Below, piece after piece: positions 34,978 through 45,930 of a stretch of 64,000 bases of DNA. This DNA comes from JAYPUG01 sp038117265 (GTDB lineage Bacteria; Pseudomonadota; Alphaproteobacteria; UBA6615), in assembly GCA_038117265.1 (NCBI GenBank), contig JAYOFO010000003.1, positions 55,869 through 119,868 of the forward strand. Reading direction: 5' to 3'. The position numbers and the translations under genes are program-made. The notes beneath the pieces were generated by a model. That model saw only the letters and a program-made list of their open reading frames with translations. It searched no databases and was not told the DNA's origin. Each line of letters opens with the position of its first letter. Position 1 is the first letter of the stretch.

Positions 34978-35400
34978 ATGAAAATCGTCGGCAGCGGCAA
35001 CATCCGGGCGAACGAGACGCAGCGCAAGCGCGGTGCGAACGCCGCCGCGGACGGCGACTTCGCCGGCCACATGACGGCTTCCGAGGGTCGTGCCACGGCC
35101 GGCGTTTCGGGCACGGCGCATCTGGGGTCCGTGGCGGCGCTGATCGCCCTGCAGGCGAACGGCGACGCCACCAAGGGCGCGAACCGGGCGGAAATCGATC
35201 GCGCCGAAGACCTGCTCGATCAGCTCGACCGCATCCGTGTCGGCATTCTCACGGGCGGTCTTTCGCGCACTACCCTGTCGCGGATCGTGGCGAATCTCGA
35301 CGAGCGCCGCCGCGATGGCATCGCGCCAAGACTGGCGGCCGTCATCGACGAGATCGAACTTCGCGCCAAGGTCGAGCTCGCGAAACTGTCCCACGACTGA
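34978..35400 (+). CDS. fliX: Flagellar assembly regulator FliX
   Basis: A 140-residue FliX, which couples flagellar basal-body assembly to late flagellar gene expression (with FlbD) in Caulobacter. The family start MKI-GSGNIR and the conserved C-terminal half (DLLDQLDRIRVGILTGGLSR ... VIDEIELRAKVELAKL) are intact. An ATG at 34951 has a better ribosome site (GGAGAG) and would add nine residues. A CtrA site lies upstream. The flagellar genes expected beside it are missing or broken here. Confidence 0.85.
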   Translation: MKIVGSGNIRANETQRKRGANAAADGDFAGHMTASEGRATAGVSGTAHLGSVAALIALQANGDATKGANRAEIDRAEDLLDQLDRIRVGILTGGLSRTTLSRIVANLDERRRDGIAPRLAAVIDEIELRAKVELAKLSHD

Positions 35401-35606
35401 TCGGCGAATCCGCTGTTGCGGGGACGCATTTGCTGCCCCGTTCGGCTGCGGTATCGGCTTACCGTGAAAAGATATGCCGTGGGGGCGAACGGCACGTCAC
35501 GCATCTGTCACGCAAACTGGGTTGCCGCAGGGGGGTCACCTGCATATATTCCGCGCCCAAAATAAGGCCTTCGGGTCTCATAGGGTATCCAGGGAAACAG
35601 AACGTT

Positions 35607-36026
<420 letters not shown>

Positions 36027-36167
36027 CACGTCGTCCGCCACATGCCATTTCGAAGTGCGTTGAGCCGCCCTCGCGGCCTGTGCGCCGCCGGGTAAAACCT
36101 GCTAGCGTTTGCGGAAAGCGGGCTCGCGTGAAGGCCCGCGGACGCACAGCCGGCGGGAGGAATCGTC

Positions 36168-37196
36168 ATGCGCGCGATGGTCGTGAAGGAGTGGGGGCAG
36201 CCCTTTACACTTGAGGAGCGGCCCGATCCCGAGCCGGGACCCGGCGAGGCGGTCATGAAGGTGCGCGCCGCGGGTGTCGGGCTGACCCTGGTAACGATGC
36301 GCACGGGCGTGTTCGGCGGCGCCGCGCCGCGCATAATGGGCCACGAGTTGGGGGGCGATATCGTCGCCGTGGGCGATGGCGTCACCAACGTCAGGCCGGG
36401 CGACCGGTGCGCGGTCTATTTCTACCTGAACTGCGGACATTGCCGCTGGTGCCATGGCGGCCGCGAGACGCTGTGCGAGAACCATGGCGGGTATGTCGGC
36501 GTGCATGTCGATGGCGGCTATGCCGACTATGTCTGCCTGCCGGCGGGCAACTTCCTGCCCATCCCCGAGGGGCTCGACTACGAGGGCGCGGCGATCGCCG
36601 CCGACGCGGTCAACACCAACTGGCACTGCATGCGCGAACGGGCACGAATCTCTCCCCACGATGACGTGCTGCTGATCGGTGCCGGGGGCGGCGTCGGGGT
36701 ACATGGGATCCAGGTCGCCAAGGCATTCGGGGCACGGGTGATCGCGGCCGACATTTCCGACGAGAAGCTCGACTATGCCAGGCAGTGGGGCGCCGACGAG
36801 GTCATCAACGTGCGCGCTGTCGACGACATCGCCGCGGCGGCAAAGAAGCTGACCGGCGGCAAGGGCGTCGAGGCGGCCGTCGACTATGTGGGCGCACCCG
36901 AAACCTTCAGAGCGTGCATCGCGGCGCTGACGACGGCCGGCCGCGCCGTCGTGATCGGCGCCAAGCCCGGCAACGTCGAGGTCAACCCGATCGAGTTGCT
37001 GATCACCGAGAAGATCGTCACCGGTTCGCGCCATTCCACACGCACCGAGCTGATGGAGACGATGGAGGTGATGGCCAAGGGCACGATCAAGCCCGCGGTC
37101 GGAAAGCGGGTGCACTTCACGGAAGTCGAGACCCTGTTCGAGGACCTTCAGGCCGAACGCCTGCTGGGCCGCGGGGCGCTTACCTACGACGATTGA
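36168..37196 (+). CDS. Zinc-type alcohol dehydrogenase-like (MDR) protein
   Basis: A 342-residue medium-chain dehydrogenase. The structural-zinc cysteines are present (CGHCRWCHGGRETLC), as is GHELGGD with the catalytic-zinc His-Glu pair, and the NAD loop is GAGGGVGVHGIQVA. The position that normally supplies the first catalytic-zinc Cys (GVCGTD-like) reads GVGLTLVTM, so zinc catalysis may be altered or lost. CGGGAGGAA precedes the ATG. An acyl-CoA dehydrogenase follows after 46 bases and a cupin after that, likely one transcript. Confidence 0.82.
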   Translation: MRAMVVKEWGQPFTLEERPDPEPGPGEAVMKVRAAGVGLTLVTMRTGVFGGAAPRIMGHELGGDIVAVGDGVTNVRPGDRCAVYFYLNCGHCRWCHGGRETLCENHGGYVGVHVDGGYADYVCLPAGNFLPIPEGLDYEGAAIAADAVNTNWHCMRERARISPHDDVLLIGAGGGVGVHGIQVAKAFGARVIAADISDEKLDYARQWGADEVINVRAVDDIAAAAKKLTGGKGVEAAVDYVGAPETFRACIAALTTAGRAVVIGAKPGNVEVNPIELLITEKIVTGSRHSTRTELMETMEVMAKGTIKPAVGKRVHFTEVETLFEDLQAERLLGRGALTYDD

Positions 37197-37242
37197 TGCC
37201 GCCGGCTGGCGGGGCAACGGAACAAGAATACGGAGGAAAACG

Positions 37243-38487
37243 ATGGTCGAATTCAAGCTCTCGCGTCAGCAGCGGGCGCTGCGCGACAAGGCGCGCAAGT
37301 TCGCGATTGAGGAGATCATTCCCGTCGCCGATGCGGGCGACCGGGAACCGGACCCGGCGAAGTCGTTCAACTGGGAGATCATCCGTAAGGCCGACAAGCT
37401 GGGCCTGCGCACCCTCTCGGTCCCCAAGCAGTACGGCGGCGGGGGCGCGGACGTCATGACCCTGTCGATGGTGGGCGAGAACCTGGCCTATGGCGACCTC
37501 GGCATTGCCGTGGCGTTCGATCAGACCTGGAAGATCATGACCATGCTCAGCCACCTGACCACGGCGCGCCAGCGTCGCAAATGGCTGCCGCGCGTCCTGG
37601 ACGACCCCGAGTGCCTGCTGGCCGCCGCGGCCACGGAGCCGCTGTCGGGCAGCGATTCGATCCTGCCCTACAACAAGCCCGACGGCGGTGCCCGCATGAC
37701 CGCCAAGAAGAAGGGCGACAAGTGGATCCTGAACGGCGAGAAGCGCTACATCTCCAACGGCGGTCTCGCCAAGGTCATCTACGTGATGGCGCGCACCGAC
37801 ATGCGCAAACCGCCGCTGCAAAGCATGACCGGGTTCCTGCTGACCCACGACACGCCCGGCTACACGGTGACCGAGATCTGGGACAAGCTGGGCCAGCGCA
37901 ACGTGGCCAATGGCACCATGATCTTCGACAATGTCGAGATTCCCCAGGCCGACGTCGTCGGCACGCCCAACGGTGCCCTCGGCGAGCTGGGCGCGCTGCT
38001 GACGCGCTTCGGCTCGAACATCCAGGCGGGCGCGACCGTGCTGGGCGTTGCCCAGCGCGCCTACGACGTGACCCTGCAATACGCCAAGCAGCGCGTGCAG
38101 GGCGGCAAGCCGATCTTCGAGCACCAGATCCAGGCCCAGCGCCTGGCCCGCATGCGCATGCTGATCGAAGCGGCGCGCTTCTATCTCTGGTATTCGGGCT
38201 GGACGGCGGGCGAGGGGAAGCCGGATTCGGTGGCGGCGTCCCTGTGCAAGGTCAACGCGGCGGAGAATTCGGTGAAGGTGCTGATGGAGGCCTTCGAGCT
38301 GTGGGCGGCGACCGGCTACATGAAGAAGAACCCGATCGAGAAGCTGCTGCGCGACGGTCTCAGCTTCATCCACTCGGACGGCACGAACGACGTGCTGCTG
38401 CTCAAGGCGTCGAACCTGCTGGGCGAGATCAAGCGCGGCGACCCGCGCTATTCGCGCCGCGTCGAGCTGGCGGCGAAGGGACGCTAG
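37243..38487 (+). CDS. Acyl-CoA dehydrogenase family flavoprotein
   Basis: A 414-residue acyl-CoA dehydrogenase. It has the FAD and substrate segments (AAAATEPLSGSDS, WILNGEKRYISNGG, AGATVLGVAQRAYD) and the C-terminal PIEKLLRDGLSF. Where medium-chain enzymes have Tyr-Glu-Gly-Thr with the catalytic Glu, this protein has SDGT, so Asp379 may be the base, or the base sits elsewhere as in isovaleryl-CoA dehydrogenase. GGAGG precedes the ATG. It lies in a run with a dehydrogenase and a cupin. The substrate is unknown. Confidence 0.87.
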   Translation: MVEFKLSRQQRALRDKARKFAIEEIIPVADAGDREPDPAKSFNWEIIRKADKLGLRTLSVPKQYGGGGADVMTLSMVGENLAYGDLGIAVAFDQTWKIMTMLSHLTTARQRRKWLPRVLDDPECLLAAAATEPLSGSDSILPYNKPDGGARMTAKKKGDKWILNGEKRYISNGGLAKVIYVMARTDMRKPPLQSMTGFLLTHDTPGYTVTEIWDKLGQRNVANGTMIFDNVEIPQADVVGTPNGALGELGALLTRFGSNIQAGATVLGVAQRAYDVTLQYAKQRVQGGKPIFEHQIQAQRLARMRMLIEAARFYLWYSGWTAGEGKPDSVAASLCKVNAAENSVKVLMEAFELWAATGYMKKNPIEKLLRDGLSFIHSDGTNDVLLLKASNLLGEIKRGDPRYSRRVELAAKGR

Positions 38488-38533
38488 ATCGGCCCGCGAC
38501 GTTTGCTGGTGAACACGAAGGAGATTCCCGACC

Positions 38534-39079
38534 ATGGACACACCGGTCGTTAGCCGCGAAGAAATGTTGGCGAACAACGTCTCGCGGGCTGCCGAGATGC
38601 GCGGCTCCCCGCTGGCCTTCCTCGACATGCGGATTCCCGCGCACGAGCGCGAGAACATCAACATCATCGGTCTGAACGTCACCGAGAACGTGAACGATCC
38701 GGCGCTCGCACCGATCATCAAGGCACCCGCCTTCGGCTTCAGCGTCGGCTACATCCGGGCGAAGAACGGATGCGGCGCGGCGCTGCATGCCCACCAGACC
38801 GAAGAGGTCTTCGTGCCCATGCGCGGCCAGTGGGAAATCTACTGGCTGGCAGGCGATGAGGAGCAGTCCGTGACGCTCGACGTTGGCGACGTCGTCAACG
38901 TGCCGATCGGAATCTATCGCGGGTTCCGCTGTGCGTGCGACGACCCCGACGCGCTGATGCTGGCGGTGATCGGCGGCCCGGACCCGGGCAAACCGAACTG
39001 GCACCCCTCGGTCCTCGAGGCCGCGCGGGCGACCGGGCTCGACGTCGACGACAACGGCAATCTGCGGGTGGACAGCTGA
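38534..39079 (+). CDS. Cupin-domain protein
   Basis: A 181-residue protein with one cupin barrel. Motif 1 is LHAHQTEEVFVPMRGQWEIY with His and Glu metal ligands. Motif 2 (DVVNVPIGIYRGFRCACDD) lacks the usual second His. It may bind metal in a reduced site or act as a binding protein. It is the last gene of the run with the ADH-like and acyl-CoA dehydrogenase genes and is followed by a hairpin terminator. GGAG lies before the ATG. Function unknown. Confidence 0.8.
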   Translation: MDTPVVSREEMLANNVSRAAEMRGSPLAFLDMRIPAHERENINIIGLNVTENVNDPALAPIIKAPAFGFSVGYIRAKNGCGAALHAHQTEEVFVPMRGQWEIYWLAGDEEQSVTLDVGDVVNVPIGIYRGFRCACDDPDALMLAVIGGPDPGKPNWHPSVLEAARATGLDVDDNGNLRVDS

Positions 39080-39117
39080 CCGCTTTGCGCAGGCGCCGCC
39101 CGACGAAACGAAGAAGA

Positions 39118-39150
39118 GGCCGGCTCCATCCTGAAGCCGGCCCCTTCAGG
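39118..39150 (+). terminator. Probable intrinsic terminator after the cupin gene
   Basis: GGCCGGCT pairs perfectly with AGCCGGCC around a 9-base loop, 39 bases after the cupin stop. The tail is CCTTCAGG rather than a T-run, so efficiency is uncertain. Confidence 0.5.
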
Positions 39151-39162
39151 TAGGAGGAGAGA

Positions 39163-39378
39163 ATGTTGAAGGGGATGCAGGCTGCGTTGGGGCTTATCGG
39201 TGGGACGGTCTGTCCTATCGCGTTAGCGGTTTTGGGGTATTTTACAATCTTTCAGGGATTGGACTGGAGATACCTTGTCATAGTATTCGGCATTTATCTG
39301 GTCTGTGTCGCACTCGTAGTATTGGCATTCCCAAAAAATCGGAAGCGAAGTCAGCCGCATCAGGGGCGTACTGCTTGA
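39163..39378 (+). CDS. Small two-helix membrane protein
   Basis: A 71-residue protein behind a strong ribosome site (AGGAGGAGAGA). Two hydrophobic helices (GLIGGTVCPIALAVLGYF and YLVIVFGIYLVCVALVVLAF) are followed by a basic tail (PKNRKRSQPHQ). I do not recognise it. It starts a pocket of lower G+C that runs to about 40.5 kb. It has no close neighbour on its strand and converges with the glutathione peroxidase gene. Confidence 0.65.
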   Translation: MLKGMQAALGLIGGTVCPIALAVLGYFTIFQGLDWRYLVIVFGIYLVCVALVVLAFPKNRKRSQPHQGRTA

Positions 39379-39460
39379 GTTTCCTGACATAGTCGTCAAC
39401 ATCATATTGGTATTGTTCGATATCGGATTGCCAAGCTTGCCTAGCGTGCGCTGTGAACGC

Positions 39461-40045
39461 CTATGGCAATGCGGTTGCGCGGGCAAGTTGCTCCTCTATG
39501 GCGCTCACAACCTTTTCAGAGGTCGGCGAGGTTACGGATGAAAACCACCCGACCAATTTGCCGTCTGGTGCAATTAGGTATTTGTGGAAGTTCCAACGCG
39601 GCTTCGACAGAGGGCTAAAATGGGTGGCGGCCCACTGGTAAAAGGGATGCGCTTTTTCGCCCCTCACATGAACCTTCTCAGTCATTGGGAAATCGATCCC
39701 GTAATTCACTTCACAGAATTGCTTGATCTCGTCCTCTGTGCCCGGCTCCTGTCCACCGAAGTCGTTCGAGGGCACAGCCAAAACCACGAGTCCCTTTTCG
39801 CGGTAGCGCGCCCACAGATCAGCAAGCGCGGAATATTGCGACGTAAAACCGCATTGGGATGCCGAGTTCACTACGAGCACGGCTTTGCCTGCGAATTGAG
39901 CGAGAGGGAGTGGATCACCCTCGATTGCTATAAAGCTGAAATCGTGGGCGCTAGGCACGCCGCCCTCCGCCGCCTGAACAGGGCCGGAAAACAACGTACA
40001 CAACGCTATGAATAAAATTTTGCACGGTAAAACGGGGGCTCGCAT
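39461..40045 (-). CDS. Exported glutathione peroxidase-family protein
   Basis: A 194-residue thioredoxin-fold peroxidase. A signal peptide (ILFIALCTLFSGPVQAA) precedes the GPX domain, with the catalytic Cys65 in NSASQCGFTSQY, the Gln of NDFGGQEPG and the Trp-Asn of RWNFHKYLI. It would reduce hydroperoxides, probably with thioredoxin-type donors, in the periplasm. Its codon use and G+C are lower than the surrounding genes, consistent with transfer. The ATG at 40045 begins the signal peptide. Confidence 0.88.
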   Translation of the reverse strand: MRAPVLPCKILFIALCTLFSGPVQAAEGGVPSAHDFSFIAIEGDPLPLAQFAGKAVLVVNSASQCGFTSQYSALADLWARYREKGLVVLAVPSNDFGGQEPGTEDEIKQFCEVNYGIDFPMTEKVHVRGEKAHPFYQWAATHFSPLSKPRWNFHKYLIAPDGKLVGWFSSVTSPTSEKVVSAIEEQLARATALP

Positions 40046-40108
40046 AGGTTTCGCTTCAGATCACACTAGATAAATTTAATACGGTCCGATCTAGGCGCTG
40101 GATTACGA

Positions 40109-40285
40109 GTGCGCATCAATTGTCCAATCACGACGCTGGATAACGATCATCTGAAGGTGGGGCCGTTTATTCCGTTTTTGGCGAAGGTGTCATCAGCAAT
40201 CGACAGCGCTCTGGTGGAGGTCGTGCCTAAAGGCAGGGGCATCGTGTCGATTGAATTGCTGAAGCACAAAGTCGAGGTGGTTTGA
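40109..40285 (+). CDS. Possible small protein (58 residues)
   Basis: An open frame from GTG 40109 to TGA 40283-40285 encodes 58 residues including LDNDHLKVGPFIPFLAKVSS and ends LLKHKVEVV. The composition is protein-like rather than the Arg/Pro-rich look of chance frames in this genome, but the ribosome site is weak and I recognise no family. It ends four bases before the next small frame, as in an operon. Confidence 0.35.
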   Translation: MRINCPITTLDNDHLKVGPFIPFLAKVSSAIDSALVEVVPKGRGIVSIELLKHKVEVV

Positions 40286-40289
40286 GAAC

Positions 40290-40439
40290 ATGGAAGATTA
40301 CAACGCGAGGTTGAGAACAGATCAACTTAGTAGGAGCGCCCCTACTAAGTTGACGCAACGTGAGGTTGCCCGACAAAAAGCAAAAGTGGGGGCGCCCCTA
40401 CTTTTGCCTTTGAAAACCCAGAAAATAGTCCGCCTGTAG
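40290..40439 (+). CDS. Possible small basic protein containing both palindromes
   Basis: An open frame from ATG 40290 to TAG 40437-40439 encodes 49 basic residues (MEDYNARLRTDQLS ... LTQREVARQKAK ... LKTQKIVRL). Both palindromes lie inside it in frame, encoding LSRSAPTKL and KVGAPLLL. That is reminiscent of palindromic elements inserted in coding sequence, as in Rickettsia. No family is recognised and no strong ribosome site is seen. Confidence 0.3.
   Translation: MEDYNARLRTDQLSRSAPTKLTQREVARQKAKVGAPLLLPLKTQKIVRL
40323..40352. repeat. Perfect 12-bp inverted repeat, palindrome copy 1
   Basis: CAACTTAGTAGG pairs with CCTACTAAGTTG around the loop AGCGCC, with no mismatch. Its core (AGTAGGAGCGCCCCTACT) differs at only two positions from the second palindrome 29 bases downstream. 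Confidence 0.85.
40381..40406. repeat. Inverted repeat, palindrome copy 2
   Basis: CAAAAGTGGGGG pairs with CCCCTACTTTTG (one G-T pair) around a two-base loop. The core AGTGGGGGCGCCCCTACT matches copy 1 except at two positions, while the outer arms differ (TTTT/AAAA against CTAA/TTAG) and remain complementary, so pairing is conserved. Confidence 0.8.
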
Positions 40440-40556
40440 TACGTAGAGTATTTTAAAAAATATTTTTCGTAATTATATCAAGCGATTAGAATCTATTTTC
40501 GCGTAAGAGGCCGTTAAGGGCCGGCCGTTGGCCAGGCCCCAGTCAGGCGCCGGTGC

Positions 40557-40772
40557 TTATTCGCCGTCGGTTTCGGCCGGCGCGGCGGCCTCGCCCGTCT
40601 CGGCGGCCTTTTCGGCCTGGATGCGCTCGTAGACCTCGCGGCGGTAGACCGAGACGTCGGAGGGAAACGTCATGCCCAGCTTGATGGACTTGCCGCGCAC
40701 ATCGACGACCGTGACCTCGATGTCGTCGTTGATGACGATCGATTCACCGATCTTTCGGGTCAGATAAAGCAT
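40557..40772 (-). CDS. csrA: Carbon storage / flagellin translation regulator CsrA
   Basis: A 71-residue CsrA RNA-binding protein that blocks or alters translation of target mRNAs. The family core is clear: LYLTRKIGESIVINDDIEV, then IKLGMTFPSDVSVYRREVYE. An Ala/Glu-rich tail follows. In alphaproteobacteria csrA often sits among flagellar genes and controls flagellin. Here it diverges from flgB. The shared 230-base gap must hold both promoters. A single TTAAC half-site at about 40893 is not enough to claim a CtrA site. Confidence 0.95.
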   Translation of the reverse strand: MLYLTRKIGESIVINDDIEVTVVDVRGKSIKLGMTFPSDVSVYRREVYERIQAEKAAETGEAAAPAETDGE

Positions 40773-41002
40773 TCGTCGACGACGCTCCCATCCTGGCGGG
40801 CCCGTCCGTTGTCGGATCTTCTGCCCTGCGCCGGCGCGGCTGCGCCGCAGCCTCCCGTTTCGCGCGAACAGTCTAGACCGCTTTACCCTTTCTTAACAGC
40901 GCCCCGTGGATACTGCGGGAGGTCGATAAAGTTTTCGGCAAATTCACCGTGAATTGCGAACAAGGATGCCGGCGGGCGCCGGCGCCTGCTTCGGAAACGG
41001 GT

Positions 41003-41419
41003 ATGGACTTCAACAACCTTCCCATCCTCCAGATGATGACCAAGAAGATGTCGTGGCTGACACGACGGACCGAGGTCATTTCGCGCAACGTCGCCAACAT
41101 CGACACGCCCGGTTACAGCGCCAGGGACCTCAAGTCGGTCAGCTTCCGCGAGCTGATCAAGCGCGAGTCGACCTCGGCGGGTTTCGAGCCGCGGCGCACC
41201 CGCGTGACCCACATGACGGGGTTGCAGGGCCACATGCCCTACGCGGTCGAGTTCGCGCCGGACCAGTACGAATCCACGATCGACGGCAATGACGTCAGCA
41301 CCGAGCAGCAGCTCACCAAGCTCAGCGAGACCCAGACCAGCTACCAGACGACGCTGAACCTCTATCGCAAGCACCTCGACATGCTGCGTCTCTCGCTCGG
41401 CCGGCCCGGCGGGCGATAG
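41003..41419 (+). CDS. flgB: Flagellar basal-body rod protein FlgB
   Basis: A 138-residue FlgB, part of the proximal flagellar rod. The N-terminal rod signature is present (RTEVISRNVANIDTPGYSARDLK), as are the C-terminal helix segments (DGNDVSTEQQLTKLSETQTS ... YRKHLDMLRLSLG). Length is normal and the frame is intact. The ATG at 41003 is chosen because MDFNNLPIL is the usual family start. Its normal partner flgC follows but is cut off after about 24 codons, so this copy probably cannot build a rod by itself. Confidence 0.9.
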   Translation: MDFNNLPILQMMTKKMSWLTRRTEVISRNVANIDTPGYSARDLKSVSFRELIKRESTSAGFEPRRTRVTHMTGLQGHMPYAVEFAPDQYESTIDGNDVSTEQQLTKLSETQTSYQTTLNLYRKHLDMLRLSLGRPGGR

Positions 41420-41441
41420 GATCTAGGGAGCATACGGACCG

Positions 41442-41654
41442 ATGTCTGAACTCAACAACGCCATGAAGATCGCCGCGTCGGGCATGCTCGTGCAGAACGT
41501 GCGCGTGCGGGTGATCTGTATCTCGGGCTATGCCGAGGAGACCTTCCGCAAGCGCCTCGGCGAGGACCGCGACATCCACTTCCTGCCCAAGCCGTTATCG
41601 CTTGCCCAGCTCGCCTGCAAGGTGAAGGAAGTGATGGACAAGGTGCCCGCGTGA
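41442..41654 (+). pseudogene. Chimeric remnant: flgC start fused to cckA receiver end
   Basis: The first ~24 residues (MSELNNAMKIAASGMLVQ ... RVRV) are a FlgC N-terminus. From residue ~25 the frame reads ICISGYAEETFRKRLGED then HFLPKPLSLAQLACKVKEV, the C-terminal receiver-domain end of the cell-cycle hybrid kinase CckA, including the conserved Lys-Pro. The join falls at codons for Val-Arg-Val-Ile (41505-41516), which both families can encode, so a deletion at short homology is likely. It would have removed most of flgC, any genes between, and most of cckA. cckA upstream of recA is a common order in related genomes. Confidence 0.72.
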
Positions 41655-41746
41655 GCGCGCGGGCGACTCCGCACGCCGCGCTATAGTTCCGTCTCTCCGC
41701 CGCCTTTATTGCGCGGAAACGCCTGCTTTCCGGCGGTTCCGGGTGA

Positions 41747-41761
41747 GAACATAAAAAGAAC
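41747..41761 (+). promoter_or_regulatory. LexA (SOS) box upstream of recA
   Basis: GAAC ATAAAAA GAAC matches the alphaproteobacterial LexA operator GAAC-N7-GAAC exactly and lies about 95 bases before the recA start. A third GAAC follows at 41772-41775, outside the consensus spacing. Confidence 0.75.
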
Positions 41762-41854
41762 TTTACAATGAGAACAAAACCAGTACATTGCTCGGTCATG
41801 GGCCGCGGGCGGCGATTGCGCACCGCGGGGGACTCGTGAAATATGGAGCGATCA

Positions 41855-42964
<1,110 letters not shown>

Positions 42965-43044
42965 TACGCACAACCCTCCGTACGGTTCCGCGCACGATCC
43001 CGTGCGGGGGACCGTGTCGGAGGACACCCGACGAGCAGGCAGGC

Positions 43045-43064
43045 GGCGCCCCTTGCGGGGCGCC
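43045..43064 (+). terminator. Hairpin between recA and alaS, probable terminator
   Basis: GGCGCCCC and GGGGCGCC pair perfectly around TTGC, 80 bases after the recA stop. The following GTTGGCGTTTGG is only partly T-rich, so termination strength is uncertain. Confidence 0.45.
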
Positions 43065-43228
43065 GTTGGCGTTTGGCGGCATCCCGACAGCCCGCCTCGA
43101 CAGGTCAGGGAGCGCACGCTACAAACGCTAGCCTCTTGACGCCGACCCACCGCGACGGGCCGGCGAACCCAACCGGACGGCGGGCCGACAGGCGTTGCCG
43201 TTCCCGTTCGACGGACCATTTGTCTCGC

Positions 43229-45913
<2,685 letters not shown>

Positions 45914-45930
45914 ACCAGGCGGGGGAACAC

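Larger units (their letters stand above)
40046..40556. other. Low-G+C gap with two small frames and two palindromes
   Basis: This 511-base stretch between the peroxidase and csrA is markedly poorer in G+C than the rest. It contains the two short open frames (40109-40285, 40290-40439) and the two palindromes listed separately. The last part (40440-40500) is strongly A/T-rich (runs such as AAAAAATATTTTT) and could contain a promoter or a scar. Confidence 0.6.

Noticed and set aside
40773..41002. Sigma-54 promoter or full CtrA site in the csrA-flgB gap
   Set aside because: The GG and GC elements are 17 rather than 10 bases apart, and only one TTAAC half-site is present.
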